DNA from: Linum tenue
Lineage: Eukaryota > Streptophyta > Magnoliopsida > Malpighiales > Linaceae
NCBI GenBank assembly: GCA_946122785.1
Contig: CAMGYJ010000006.1
Location: 42,614,066 to 42,678,065, forward strand
DNA length: 64,000 bases
Reading direction: 5' to 3'
Of the stretch, positions 35,001 through 45,897 are shown one piece after another; within the stretch, counting starts at the first letter, position 1, and every line of letters begins with the position of its first letter. A program made the translations under genes and the position numbers. The notes under the pieces were generated by a model that was not told where the DNA came from, made no database searches, and saw only the letters and a program-made list of their open reading frames with translations.

Positions 35001-37623
35001 AGAGATCGTGAAGCTGATGGACGCGGGGATCATCTTCGCCATTTATGACAGCGAGTGGGTCAGTCCCACCCAGGTGGTGCCCAAAAAGGGTGGGATAACC
35101 GTGGTGCCTAACGAGAAGAACGAGCTCATCCCGATGCGCACGGTGACTGGGTACCGTGTTTGCATCGACTATCGGCGTCTCAACGACGCTACTCGGAAGG
35201 ACCATTTCCCGCTGCCGTTCATTGATCAGATGCTGGAGAGATTGGCGGGGCACGAGTTCTAATGCTTCCTGGATGGGATGTCCGGGTACTTTCAGATCCC
35301 TATAGCACCGGAGGACCAAGCGAAGACCACTTTCACCTGCCCCTTCGGCACATTTGCTTACCGGAGGATTCCATTCGGGCTATGCAACGCCCCAGCCACT
35401 TTTCAGCGATGTATGCTCGCCATCTTTGACCGTCTGGTCGGCGAGATCATGGAGGTGTTTATGGACGATTTCTCGGTTTATGGAGACTCCTTCTCTCACT
35501 GTCTCCATAACCTGGAACTCGTTCTTAAACGGTGTGAAGAAACGAACCTGGCACTGAGTTGGGAGAAGTATCACTTCATGGTTCGAGAAGGCATAGTTCT
35601 TGGGCATAAGATCTCCAAGATGGGGATTGAGGTGGACAGAGCAAAGATAGAGACTATCAGCAAGCTGCCTCCTCCTACATCTGTAAAGGGGATCCGGAGT
35701 TTTCTTGGCCATGCAGGTTTCTACAGGCGGTTCATCAAGGATTTCTCGAAGATCGCCCTGCCCCTGACCAAGCTTCTAGAGAAGGATGCCCCCTTCCTGT
35801 TCACTGATGCTTGCACAGCAGCGTTCACCACCTTGAAGGAGAAGCTCACCCAGGCTCCTATCATGGTTGTTCCAGACTGGTCTCTACCATTTGAGCTGAT
35901 GTGCGACGCCAGTGATTTTGCTGTTGGCGCTGTTCTGGGGCAGAGGCGAGATCACCACTTCCGGCCTATCTACTACACCTCGAAGACTCTGAATGATGCC
36001 CAGGAGAACTACACCACCACAGAGAAGGAGCTGCTTGCAGTGGTGTTTGCCTTCGATAAGTTTCGCCCCTATCTGGTCTTGTCCCATGTGACCGTGTATA
36101 CAGATCACTCCGCGATTAGATACCTGATGAGCAAGGCCGATGCCAAGCCTCGGCTCATACGATGGATCTTGCTATTGCAGGAGTTTGATATTGAGATCCG
36201 GGACAAGAAGGGAGCAGAAAATGTTGCAGCTGATCACCTCTCCCGGTTGGACGCACCTCCTGCGGACAGCCTCGTGGAGGAGATTGACGACTCCTTCCCC
36301 GATGAGAGGTTGATGATGATGTGCTTGGTGGAGAGTGTCACCCCCTGGTACTCTGATTTTGCGAACTATTTGGTGGGCCAGCAGCTGCCCAAGGGGATGG
36401 CAACTCACGCCAAGAGGAAGTTTTTCTCCGATCTGAAGTACTACTTCTGGGATGACCCACATCTTTTTCGGATCGGAGCCGACGGGATCATCCGTCGTTG
36501 TGTTATGGAGAGTGAGATGGAGGGCATTCTCTCTCACTGTCATGAGGGACCTACTGGCGGTCATCACGGAGGAAACCGCACGGCGAGGAAGGTGCTTCAG
36601 TCGGGCTTTTACTGGCCCACGCTCTTCAAGGATGCAGACGCCTTCGCACGCAGGTGCGACCGATGCCAGAGGTCAGGTAACATCTCTGCCCGTGATGAGA
36701 TGCCCCAGAATGTGTTTATAACCTGTGAGATTTTTGATGTCTGGGGTATCGACTTCATGGGCCCCTTCCCTCCATCTTTTGGTAATACCTATATTCTGGT
36801 TGCTGTTGACTACGTCTCTAGGTGGGCTGAGGCGCAAGCTTTGCCCACTAATGATGCTAGACGTGTTTGTGTTTTTTTGAAGCAGCTATTCTCCCGGTTC
36901 GGGACACCTAGAGCCATCATAAGCGATAGAGGCACCCATTTCCAGGGCCAATTTGATAAACTGCTGTCTCGCTATGGTGTGACTCATAAGGTGTCCGTGG
37001 CCTATCATCCCCAGACCAGTGGCCAGGCCGAGCTGACGAACCGGGAGCTCAAGCGGATCCTGGAGAAAATGGTGGATCAGTCCCGCAAAGATTGGTCCAC
37101 CAAGCTCGATGATGCTCTGTGGGCATATCGCACTGCCTACAAGACGCCCATTGGTACTTCACCGTACCGGCTTGTCTATGGAAAGGCATGCCATTTGCCC
37201 GTGGAGCTAGAGCACAAGGCCTTTTGGGCCCTTAAGCTGCTCAACTTGGATGTTCGTGTTGCAGGTATAGAGCGAAAAATGCAGATGTTGGAGCTGGAAG
37301 AGTGGCGTTACCACGCCTATGAGAACACCAAGCTGTACAAGGAGCGCACTAAGCGCCTACATGATGCTCGGTTGCGGGGTCCGAAAGAGTTCCAAGTTGG
37401 TGATCGAGTTCTCCTTTACAACTCTCGCCTAAAGCTCTTTCCCGGAAAACTCCGCTCCCGGTGGTCTGGACCGTTCACGGTCACACAGGTGTTCCCGTAT
37501 GGCACTATCGAGATTGCCAACCCGCAGACTGAGCCGTTTAAAGTGAATGGCCATCGTCTCAAGCCCTACCTGGGAGACGAGGTCGAACGCGCGGAGTTGG
37601 TAGTGGAACTCGCGGACCCTTAG
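32017..37623 (+). pseudogene. gag-pol: gag-pol of element A, two in-frame stops
   Basis: One frame of 1868 codons apart from two TAA codons: codon 68 (32218-32220) and codon 1082 (35260-35262). The second lies in RT, where B has TAT. Domains: Gag; zinc knuckle CX2CX4HX4C at 346-359; aspartic protease with Asp707 in [12 protein letters not shown] with FMDDF (Asp1150, Asp1151); RNase H (Asp1297, Glu1336/1338, Asp1363); integrase with an HHCC finger, Asp1579, Asp1637 and Glu1672; a GPY/F-like tail ([14 protein letters not shown]); no chromodomain. Sequence and primer type place it in the Athila lineage of Ty3/gypsy. No frameshifts are present, so the decay is recent. The ATG follows the primer site by 123 bases, as in B. 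Confidence 0.93.
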
Positions 37624-37666
37624 TTCCGCCATGGGCGTCCAGCTAAAAGACGGTAAAGAAGCGCTT

Positions 37667-37684
37667 GTGGGGAGGCAACCCCAC
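37667..37684 (+). other. Conserved hairpin after the pol stop of A
   Basis: GTGGGG-AGGCAA-CCCCAC starts 43 bases after the stop, preceded by CTAAAAGACGGTAAAGAAGC. The same element occurs in B and D at nearly the same distance. Confidence 0.65.
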
Positions 37685-39470
37685 CACGGTTTGATTTTCT
37701 TTCTTATGTTTCGAGTCGGATTGCCAACCAGTTTGGTTTTGGTTTGTTTTATTTTGTTTTGGATGCTGTCTTATTGGGCTGACATTGGACCTAACATATT
37801 CCGTTTGAGCTCTTCTGTTTCCCTTGAGCTGTGCTGTGATCCTGACTGGTCCATTTCCAGTCCCCTGCAGTCCGTGCGTACCGGTAACATCGTTCCCCTT
37901 TCCTTCCCTCTTCTCCATTGAGGGCAATGTCGATCTTAAGTGTGGGGGGGTGTTTATCTTTTGACTGCATTAGATCTGTTTGTGTGCTTGGAGCCTAGTC
38001 CACTGTCCAAATCTTACGATATGAGGGCCCCAAGTACTGCTGTTTGATCATATTGGCACTGTGTTTTGATGGATGAATTGATTGGTTTTCGGATTAATGC
38101 ATGACAACTTGTTTGCGACTAGGACAACCTATGATGAGGACTGAGATGTGCAGTAGAACGATGTAGGAGTTCAGTTTTCCAACTGTTTGCTTGCCAACTG
38201 TGACTTGATCTGACTTGATCTGATTACTTGCTCTTGACAGTCGTTTATGCATCTAGTTCAGGGTATCAGAATGTGAGATAGAGCATATAGGTAGCCATGT
38301 GAGATTTGAGCCTGCTCGTTTCTTTCTTGTGCGATAGATCCCTCTTCCATGATGTGTAGCATTCACGTTGTCACTAGCTAAGATGATGGGGGCATAGGAT
38401 TAGCCCACGCCCAAAAAACTGACTGTCCTGATGTGTCATATCCCCTAGTCAGCCCCTTTGAGCCGTGTGTTATCCTTTCTTTTGGTCTATAATGAAAAGA
38501 AATCACCCTTGTTGCATCTTTTAGAAGGTTCCACAGAGTGGTTTTTTATATATATTCTCTGTTGTTTCTGCTAAAGTCTATGTGAGTGTTGGAGGTAGTG
38601 CTTAAAAGTTGGGCGGATGTTTGAAATATGTGCAGGAGTGGTGGCTCTCTTAAGAAATGAAAAGAAAAAAAGCAAACAAAGAAAAATTGAAAGCAAAAGA
38701 GAGCCACTACCAAAAATCTGAATAATGCCCAGTAAGTAGTGTTTCTTAGCAAGTCTAGCTTGGAAATGCTGATGTTTATGCCTCCTTCGCTCTTGTGCTC
38801 TTAAGATATTGAGTACTGCAGAATAGCAGAAAGAAAATACCGGGTTGTTTGACTGTGATTGTGTGTTGGAAAATGTGGAACCTTTTGCTATGAATACTTC
38901 CACCACCTAAAAGGCCTTTTCCCCATGTCCAAGACCCTAGCCAGTCATTTGAACCTGTGTCTAAGACCTCCTGATTAGTTAGTGGTGACACCCCATATGT
39001 GAACTCTAGCACTTAGAGGCTGCCATCATGGTGAAGAGATGATAGGTATTGAGAGAAATAGCATGCGCATCTTTCGCATCAAATTGTCCTGACCCCACTG
39101 GTCGAGAGTGAGTGATTCGTTTTCATTTTCTATATGCTCTTGTACCCCGGTGAGGACCTAGATTGCTCGGTCTCTATTCTGATGTCTTGAGTTGGATGCA
39201 TGAGTTGACTGTTTTGAGTAAGTGGTTGAATCAAGTCTAGGTTGGCCAGTGAACAGAAGGGAGACTCTTCCTTTACTCGATTTGCTGCACTCGAATGTCC
39301 TTTGTGGTGGTTGTCCAGGTTGTTATTGAGGTTGTGCATGTATTGATGTTTGAAAACCAGTGCGATTCACGTGTCTGTGCCTTTATGACTTGTCCCCAAT
39401 GTTGGTTGATTGAAATATGTAAGCTTACCTAGTGTCTGACTTGGTTTGCTTGGGGACAAGCAAACGGTTA
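37685..39470 (+). other. 3' non-coding region of element A
   Basis: About 1.8 kb with no conserved frame. From 37850 on it matches B (44300 down to 42685) and D. The roughly 2.9 kb that B has between the hairpin and this block (repeat array plus second gene) is absent here. Confidence 0.7.
37935..37950 (+). other. Internal purine tract of element A
   Basis: CTTAAGTGTGGGGGGG, preceded by ATTGAGGGCAATGTCG, resembles the terminal polypurine tract but lies 1.5 kb upstream of it. B has it at 44196-44211; D has a C13(AC)8 version. Confidence 0.6.
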
Positions 39471-39484
39471 AGTGTGGGGGAGTT
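39471..39484 (+). other. Polypurine tract of element A
   Basis: AGTGTGGGGGAGTT, immediately before the LTR start TGATAGACC at 39485. Confidence 0.88.
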
Positions 39485-39632
39485 TGATAGACCGTTATTT
39501 ACACATGTTTTTACCCCTGCTCTTACTCCGTTTGAGGTATTGATTCTCGTGTTTTAGGCCGATTTCACGCTAGGTTGTGCTTGTTTATGATATTTCAGGT
39601 CCTAGTACGTGAATGGAGGCTTAGGAGCGAGT
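39485..39632 (+). repeat. First 148 bp of the 3' LTR of element A
   Basis: Identical to 30502-30649. It stops at GGAGCGAGT and is followed by unrelated sequence. This is the right breakpoint of the inversion; the LTR continues in reverse at 24357. Confidence 0.93.
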
Positions 39633-41315
39633 CACTATCACTATTTTTCCTCCTCCAGTAGACTTCTTGGCCCAGAAGTAACCTTTCTATGGATTTTTAT
39701 CGCGACTTGGTGGGTTAGGGTTTGAGGTGGCCGAACGATAGTTGGAACCTTCATGGATTATTTCCTGTGCTTTTTTTCATTAGATCTCATGATTAATGCG
39801 GAAAATACAAATATCCATAGTTTGTACATAGATTTCCCTATAAGCTAGACAACCATGGTACGTAGTCAAACCTCTCAAACATTCGAGGGGACAAGAACAG
39901 AGCCTTTCGGGCCACCAAATGAGCCAATCTGTTATCAGTCCTACCAATGAACCGCAGATTCACCCGCAACAATCTCCCAAGGGACCCAATGATCACCTAT
40001 AGTATGCTTCCAATCTTTGCCTCACAATGGTCATTAGCATTACATTTGTCAATGAACGTTTTACCATCGCCATGAATTGTAACTTCCGAAATCCCAAGAA
40101 CATGACAAAGCTGGACACAATCCCGAAGGGCTGGAGCTTCAATCGTGGAAGCATCCTGAATGCCGTCATAACAAAGCGCACCTGCAGAAGAAGGTCTACC
40201 AACATTGTCTATAAACACAAAGCCATCACATCCATACCCTGAAGAAGAAGTAGCTCCATCAAAGTAAGCTGTGATGGATAAATGAGGTGATGATAGGGAG
40301 CGATGAGGAGGATTCTGCCACCCCTGCGCATTTGTTGAGGGAATCATCTGTAGGACTACACGATTGAATTCAACCACTTGATGTTGCCATTGTGCAGGTA
40401 AAGAAGAAACATGAATTTGAACATAACCGAACACCACAGAGCAACGATTCTTTCATAGTCTCCATAATCCACAAATTATCTGAAGAAGTTTAAAATGTGC
40501 CTCATCCGCTACAATAGAATAAAGATTGGTTCGGACAAAAACAGAAAAAAGAGTCTTTGCGCCAACCTATCGTTATGCATTAAGTCCAATTTCAGCCCAG
40601 AAACAGCGTGCTAGAGGACAGAAGAAGAAGAAAAGATGTTCCAACGATTCCTGCTTCCTATTGCAGATTGGGTAGACGGGTAGTAGATCCATCCCTCTAA
40701 TAAACAAAGCCTCCCTGGTTGGTAAAATTCGATGGCAACATTGCCAGAGGAAGAAAATCAACTTTGGTGGGATCTTTAAGTTCCACAACCATTTCTAAAT
40801 AAGCCTATCCAGAACATTTACCCAAGGCTTGTTGTCGATAGTACGAGCTAACTCAAATGCAAGATGATACCTATACTTGAATTCATAAACACCCATTGAC
40901 GTGTAATGCCAAATCATCCTATCCAGTAGAGAGGCACGCGGCAAGGGGATAAAATAAATCAATCTTACTGATTCCTCAGTGAAATAATATGGAAGAGCAA
41001 CAAGATTCCAGGAGCATGAACCCGGATCAATGAAGGCTGAAACATAAGCAGGAGTTGGCCGAGTTCTAGATTTCCAAATTGACGAGCAAAGATGAGTACA
41101 AGGACCCACCTGTCGTAAACGGTGCTAGTGAGTGGCCATTCCCAACTTGCCAGCGAAGGCCTTGAGCTAATAAATCTCTACCAAACAGAACGCTCCTCCA
41201 TCCCCATAAAGGGTTGGATCCAGGTTGAGCTTGAAGAATGGAATTTTCATAGGAATAGTATTGACCCTTGTAAACCCGAGCCAAATGAGAAAAAGGATCG
41301 TGCAATATAGGCCAC
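39633..41315 (-). pseudogene. LINE ORF2, 3' part: zinc-binding and RNase H-like domains
   Basis: Continuation of the LINE at 54343-59165, split by element B. In element order: a segment typical of the region after RT (LARVYKGQYY, WGWRSVLFGRDLL, WQVGNG; 41350-41110), an RT zinc-binding domain (MWNLKIPPKLIFFLWQ and LPTREALFIRG; 40788-40573), then an RNase H-like domain (AYFDGATSSSGYGCDGF and EAPALRDCVQLCHVLG; 40300-39997). Frames shift between these blocks. A7 near 39764-39770 could be its tail. Known role: copying LINE RNA at a nicked target. This copy is dead. Confidence 0.82.
41311..41315. other. Target duplication of element B, left copy
   Basis: GCCAC, repeated at 54343-54347 on the other side of the element. 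Both lie in LINE ORF2 sequence. Confidence 0.92.
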
Positions 41316-42669
41316 TGACACGCCAAAACACAACACCAAACTGCGACCAAGTGTAATCGCAGTCCGGGAATGCAGTAACAGGTAAGTTATATTATCAACC
41401 CGGGGTCTAGATCTACTGCTTACTCCGTGATACTCTATTATCTAGCAAACTAGTTCGAGTGATTGTTGTTTAACGCAAAAGCAGTAAGAAAGCAGGAAAA
41501 GGTTCGGTTTTCAAAAGCAGTTAAGAGTCACTCGGGATTGAGTCCCCCTAGCCCCTTAGTTAGGTTCAATTGCAATTCCCTGGGTTGATTTACTGTTGAT
41601 TAGACTGCGGAAGATCCGACAGTAGCTTGGAATCTCTTAAGCTGACCAAGCCCTCTCAGTATAACTACCCGGCAGACGACTAGTCTTCACCAGGATAGAA
41701 AGCTGAGGCTATGAACACAGAACTCCACTACTGGCGTCAAGAACACCAGTACAAAGCAGTAAATTGGCTAACTCTCGTATAGCCAATCTCCTACTATCGA
41801 ATGAAGAAGCTCTAACAACCTAATCAGATCCTATCTATCTCAGGTTGAAGCAGAAATTGAGACAAGCTGATCAGACTCAAATCAATTCATGAAACATGCG
41901 TCATTCGATTAAAATCAAACAATAATATCATCCCAAGTCATTACAATCAAATCCCTAACACAAGGAACTAGGGTTCTTCATACCCAAGTGAGAGAAGGGT
42001 TCTACTCCATAGAGAGAGAAGAGAAAACAAGAATCGGATTAGTCATACTCATAACGATGAGGATAATCTGCTCCGGGATGATGATGTTCACTCCTATGAC
42101 GATCTCCAGGCTCGATTTGATGAAATCCAGCTCCAAGACGGCTTCTAGAATGAGTTCTTCGCACTTTCTCTCTCTAGGGCTCTGTTTTTGCTCTCAAAAA
42201 ACGATTCTTTCACTTTTGGCTCGGATTAGGCACTAAAACCGGATTTCCCCAGGTGCACGGGCAGGTGCACGGGCAGGTGCACGGCCGTGCACCACCCCAT
42301 TCTGGCCGTGCAACATCAAACGCACCGTTTTATTTATTAAGCTTAGCCTTCTTGCACGGCCAGGCGCACGGCCGTGCAAGCCTGGAATGTGCCCGTGCAA
42401 GCTCTCGTCGTGAGGCGCACGGCCAAATGGCACTAGTGCACGGCCGTGCAGCCCCCCTGGTCTGGCCGTGCACTCCTCCAAAAGCTCGCCCTTCGTCCGT
42501 TCTTCATCCAATCGACCCCAGACTCGCTCCTAAGCCTTCATTCACGTACTAGGACCTGAAATAACACAACCAAGCACAACCTAGCGTGAAATCGGCCTAA
42601 AACACGAGAATCAACACCTCAAACGGTGTTAGTATGAGGGTAAAAACATGTGTAAATGACGGTCTATCA
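41316..42669 (-). repeat. 3' LTR of element B
   Basis: 1354 bp. Its only length difference from the 5' LTR is one extra 12-bp GGTGCACGGGCA unit near 42252-42276. Perfect CGGCCG palindromes lie at 42276-42293 (18 bp), 42366-42377 and 42437-42450. Confidence 0.95.
42276..42450. promoter_or_regulatory. CGGCCG palindromes with TGCA arms in LTR B
   Basis: GGTGCACGGCCGTGCACC (42276-42293), GCACGGCCGTGC (42366-42377) and TGCACGGCCGTGCA (42437-42450), with half-sites between. The same set recurs in the other LTR at about 53947-54122. Confidence 0.6.
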
Positions 42670-42686
42670 AACTCCCCCACACTTAA
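42670..42686 (-). other. Polypurine tract of element B
   Basis: The plus strand AACTCCCCCACACTTAA abuts the 3' LTR; on the element strand it reads TTAAGTGTGGGGGAGTT. Confidence 0.88.
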
Positions 42687-44535
42687 CCGTTTGCTTGTCC
42701 CCAAGCAAACCAAGTCAGACACTAGGTAAGCTTACATATTTCAATCAACCAACATTGGGGACAAGTCATAAAGGCACAGAACACGTGAATCGCACTGGTT
42801 TTCAAACATCAATACATGCACAACCTCAATAACAACCTGGACAACCACCACAAAGGACATTCGAGTGCAGCAAATCGAGTAAAGGAAGAGTCTCCCTCCT
42901 GTTCACTGGCCAACCTAGACTTGATTCAACCACTTACTCAAAACAGTCAACTCATGCATCCAACTCAAAACATCAGAATAGAGACCGAGCAATCTAGGTC
43001 CTCACCGGGGTACAAGAGCATATAGAAAATGAAAATGAATCACTCACTCTCGACCAGTGGGGTCAGGACAATTTGATGCGAAAGATGCGCATGCTATTTC
43101 TCTCAATCCTATCATCTCTTCACCATGATGGCAGCCTCTAAATGCTAGAGTTCACATATGGGGTGTCACCACTAACTAATCAGGAGGTCTTAGACACAGG
43201 TTCAAATGACTGGCTAGGGTCTTGGACATGGGGAAAAGGCCTTTTAGGTGGTGGAAGTATTCATAGCAAAAGGTTCCACATTTTCCAAACACACAACCAC
43301 AGTCAACAACCCGGTATTTTCTTTCTGCTATCCTGCATTACTCAATATCTTAAGAGCACAAGAGCGAAGGAGGCATAAACATCAGCATTTCCAAGCCAGA
43401 CTGCTAAGAAACACTACTTACTGGGCATTATTCAGATTTTTGGTAGTGGCTCTCTTTTGCTTTCACTTTTTCTTTGTTTTTTTCTTTTATTTTTCTTTTC
43501 ATTTCTTAAGAGAGCCACCACTCTGCACATTTCAAACACATGCCCAACATTTAAGCACTGCCTCCAACACTCACATAGACTTAAGCAGAAACAGCAGAGA
43601 ATATGTAAAAACCACTCTGTGGAACCTTCTAAAAGATGCGACAAGGGTGATTTTTTCATTAAAGACCAAAAGAAAGGATAACACACGGCTCAAAGGGGCT
43701 GACTAGGGGATATGACACATCAGGACAGTCAGTTTTGGGCGTGGGCTAATCCTATGCCCCCATCATCTTAGCTAGTGACAACGTGAATGCTACACATCAT
43801 GGAAGAGGGATCTATCACACAAGAAAGAAACGAGCAGGCTCAAATCTCACATGGCTACCTATATGCTCTATCTCACATTCTGATACCCTGAACTAGATGC
43901 ATAAACGACTGTCAAGAACAAGTAATCAGATCAAGTCAGATCAAGTCACAGTTGGCAAGCAAACAGTTGAAAAACTGAACCCCTACATCGTTCTACTGCA
44001 CATTTCAGTCCTCATCATAGGTTGTCCTAGTCGCAAACAAGTTGTCATGCATTAATCCGAAAACCAATCAATTCATCCATCAAAACACAGTGCCAATATG
44101 ATCAAACAGCAGTACTTGGAGCCCTCAAATCGTAAGATTCGGACAGTGGACTAGGCTCCAAGCACCATCTAAAATATTCCAACCGATACAAAACATCCCC
44201 CCACACTTAAGCACGACATTGCCCTCAATGGAGTAGAGGGAAAGATAAGGGGAACGATGTTACCGGGTAAGAACACTGCTGGGGGACTGGAAGTGGACCA
44301 GTCAGCGAGAAGCGAACGGGGAAGTGGTCAATACTGCACAAATCGAACATCAGAACACTAGCACACTGGTGTTAGGGATAAGTGTTAGCCCAGACGGCTA
44401 CATCAAACCACAAATGAAAAACCAAAAACAAAAAACAACCGACACTAAGTCCAAGCTCCGCACACATGGAGCAAACACTCAAAAGTCTGAAAAAAAAACA
44501 AAAACAAACACACTGAGACGGGCAACGAGTACAGC
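42687..44535 (-). other. 3' non-coding region of element B
   Basis: About 1.85 kb, conserved in A, D and the end of C. It includes the internal purine tract at 44196-44211. Frames in it are short and not shared as proteins between the elements. Confidence 0.7.
44196..44211 (-). other. Internal purine tract of element B
   Basis: The plus strand reads TCCCCCCACACTTAAG followed by CACGACATTGCCCTCAAT. It lies 1.5 kb from the terminal tract, as in A and D. Confidence 0.6.
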
Positions 44536-45897
44536 CTACTCGTCGCCAAGATCGGTGAAGTCGATGTCATCCATGAATGCATCATCACCAGCAGCGCCAG
44601 CCGCGCCGTCATGTGGAGGGGAGTCGTCCCAGGGAGTCCTCCATACAGGTGGCTCGCCCGGAACCAGCTGAAGCAGGTGCTGCTGAACCTCCTGCATGCG
44701 CCGGGAACGGCGCTTCTCCCGCTCGATATGGGCGAGAGTCACGCCCTGCTGAGCCTGGATCGTGTCCAGCCTGTGCCGGTACTCGGCCTGATCTGCCGCG
44801 TACTGCTGCTGGAACTGCACCTGCTGGTCGAGGAGCAACTGGTTCTGGATCCTCAGCTGCTCGAACTGCTGGGTGAAGAAGTCCTGGCCCTGGAAAGTGG
44901 AGCTGCCACCCCCAAAATGGAAGTCAGTCGGTGGGGGATCATCAGCAGCAGCCGCAGCAGCATCCGCAGCAGCATCCACAGCAGCCTCCACCTCATCGAT
45001 GTCCACCGCATCGTCAGCCTCCTCCTCGGGTTCCTCGGGCTCCGGAAATCCCTCGACCCACTGAACACCGTTCCTCTCCCGCAACAACAGCATCTTCCCG
45101 ATCGTCGCAGCGCCAAAGATTTGGGTCTCCCCCTCCTTGGTGCACCCCTGCAGTGAGAGGCCGAAGAAGGTGACCAGGCGGGTGATGAGGGGGGCGCAGT
45201 GGAGGCTCTTCAGCTCCTTGGCCGTCTTCGCAAATGTCCTGGCCACCACCGAACCCAGGTGGAGAGGGTGGTCGCGCTCTCGGATCGAATCGAGGAAGTA
45301 CAGGGGCCTCTTCGTGATGTGGCCGGAGCTATCATATGTAGGGGTGTAAGACTTCCCCAGCAGGTGGTGGAGAAGTCGGTACTCAATCCGCAGGGTCGAT
45401 GCCTTCGTCCTCCCAGACTTGAAAGGAAGCGTCTGGCCAGGCTGAGCCAGGCTGGTGTACAGCCTCTTAAAGTCCACCTCCGGCTCCTTAAGCTCGGTGA
45501 CGTAGTCCCGATCGTTGTCGAGGTCGAGGTCGAGAGCCTCAGCCAGCTCGTGATAGCTCAAGGATCGGGGGACCCCACCCAGCCTGAATTGAACGGCTGT
45601 ACTATCATGGCACCTGGTCGTGGAGTTGTGCTTGAACGTGGTGTAGAACTCCCACACCGGCTCGTTGTAGCACGTCTCGCAGATCTGGAGCAGACGGCGC
45701 CATGCAGGGTTGGCGAGCACGGCGGAAATCTGGTCGTAGCAGTGCAATTGCTGAAACTCCCGTTTGGAGAAGCAATGGTGGGCGCCAAACGGGGTTTCCA
45801 CGACTTGCTTGAAGCGCGCTGCGGTGGAACCCCTCCTGAGATCCCGGATGAACGGGTGCTGGAAATTAGGTTGTGTCATTGCCCTGCAAAACAACAA
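44536..45897 (-). CDS. Accessory gene downstream of pol in element B (453 codons, function unknown)
   Basis: Intact. A better start may be Met7 (MTQPNFQHPFIRD). Residues 1 to about 270 look globular (HCYDQISAVLANPAWRR, VWEFYTTFKH, RLGGVPRSLSYHELAEALD, HPLHLGSVVARTF, HCAPLITRLVTFFGL). Then follow an acidic, Ala-rich stretch of about 45 residues, a Gln-rich coiled coil of about 75 residues and an acidic end (DDAFMDDIDFTDLGDE). There is no signal peptide or membrane span, so it is not an envelope protein despite its env-like position. The N-terminal part recalls, from memory, the plant transposon-protein domain found with Athila ORFs. It must be expressed from a spliced or internal RNA. A broken relative is in D; A lacks it. 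Role not known. Confidence 0.82.
   Translation of the reverse strand: MLFCRAMTQPNFQHPFIRDLRRGSTAARFKQVVETPFGAHHCFSKREFQQLHCYDQISAVLANPAWRRLLQICETCYNEPVWEFYTTFKHNSTTRCHDSTAVQFRLGGVPRSLSYHELAEALDLDLDNDRDYVTELKEPEVDFKRLYTSLAQPGQTLPFKSGRTKASTLRIEYRLLHHLLGKSYTPTYDSSGHITKRPLYFLDSIRERDHPLHLGSVVARTFAKTAKELKSLHCAPLITRLVTFFGLSLQGCTKEGETQIFGAATIGKMLLLRERNGVQWVEGFPEPEEPEEEADDAVDIDEVEAAVDAAADAAAAAADDPPPTDFHFGGGSSTFQGQDFFTQQFEQLRIQNQLLLDQQVQFQQQYAADQAEYRHRLDTIQAQQGVTLAHIEREKRRSRRMQEVQQHLLQLVPGEPPVWRTPWDDSPPHDGAAGAAGDDAFMDDIDFTDLGDE

Larger units (their letters stand above)
30502..39632 (+). mobile_element. Element A: Athila-type LTR retrotransposon, 3' LTR cut by an inversion
   Basis: Contains a full 5' LTR, a tRNA-Asp primer site, gag-pol as one long frame with two stops, a conserved hairpin, a long 3' non-coding region, a polypurine tract and only the first 148 bp of the 3' LTR. 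The remaining 1220 bp are at 23138-24357 in reverse. TTAAC (30497-30501) is the target duplication. Together the parts make 10,351 bp. It lacks the second gene of B. About nine differences between the LTRs (0.7 percent) suggest insertion roughly 0.25 million years ago at 1.3e-8 per site per year. Confidence 0.92.

Noticed and set aside
24358..39632. An assembly artefact caused by inverted LTRs
   Set aside because: One breakpoint lies inside an LTR but the other has no LTR homology, and the two LTR pieces complement each other to the base; still, read support should be checked.
44536..45897. An envelope protein, from its place after pol
   Set aside because: No signal peptide, no transmembrane segment, no cysteine-rich ectodomain; acidic and coiled-coil instead.
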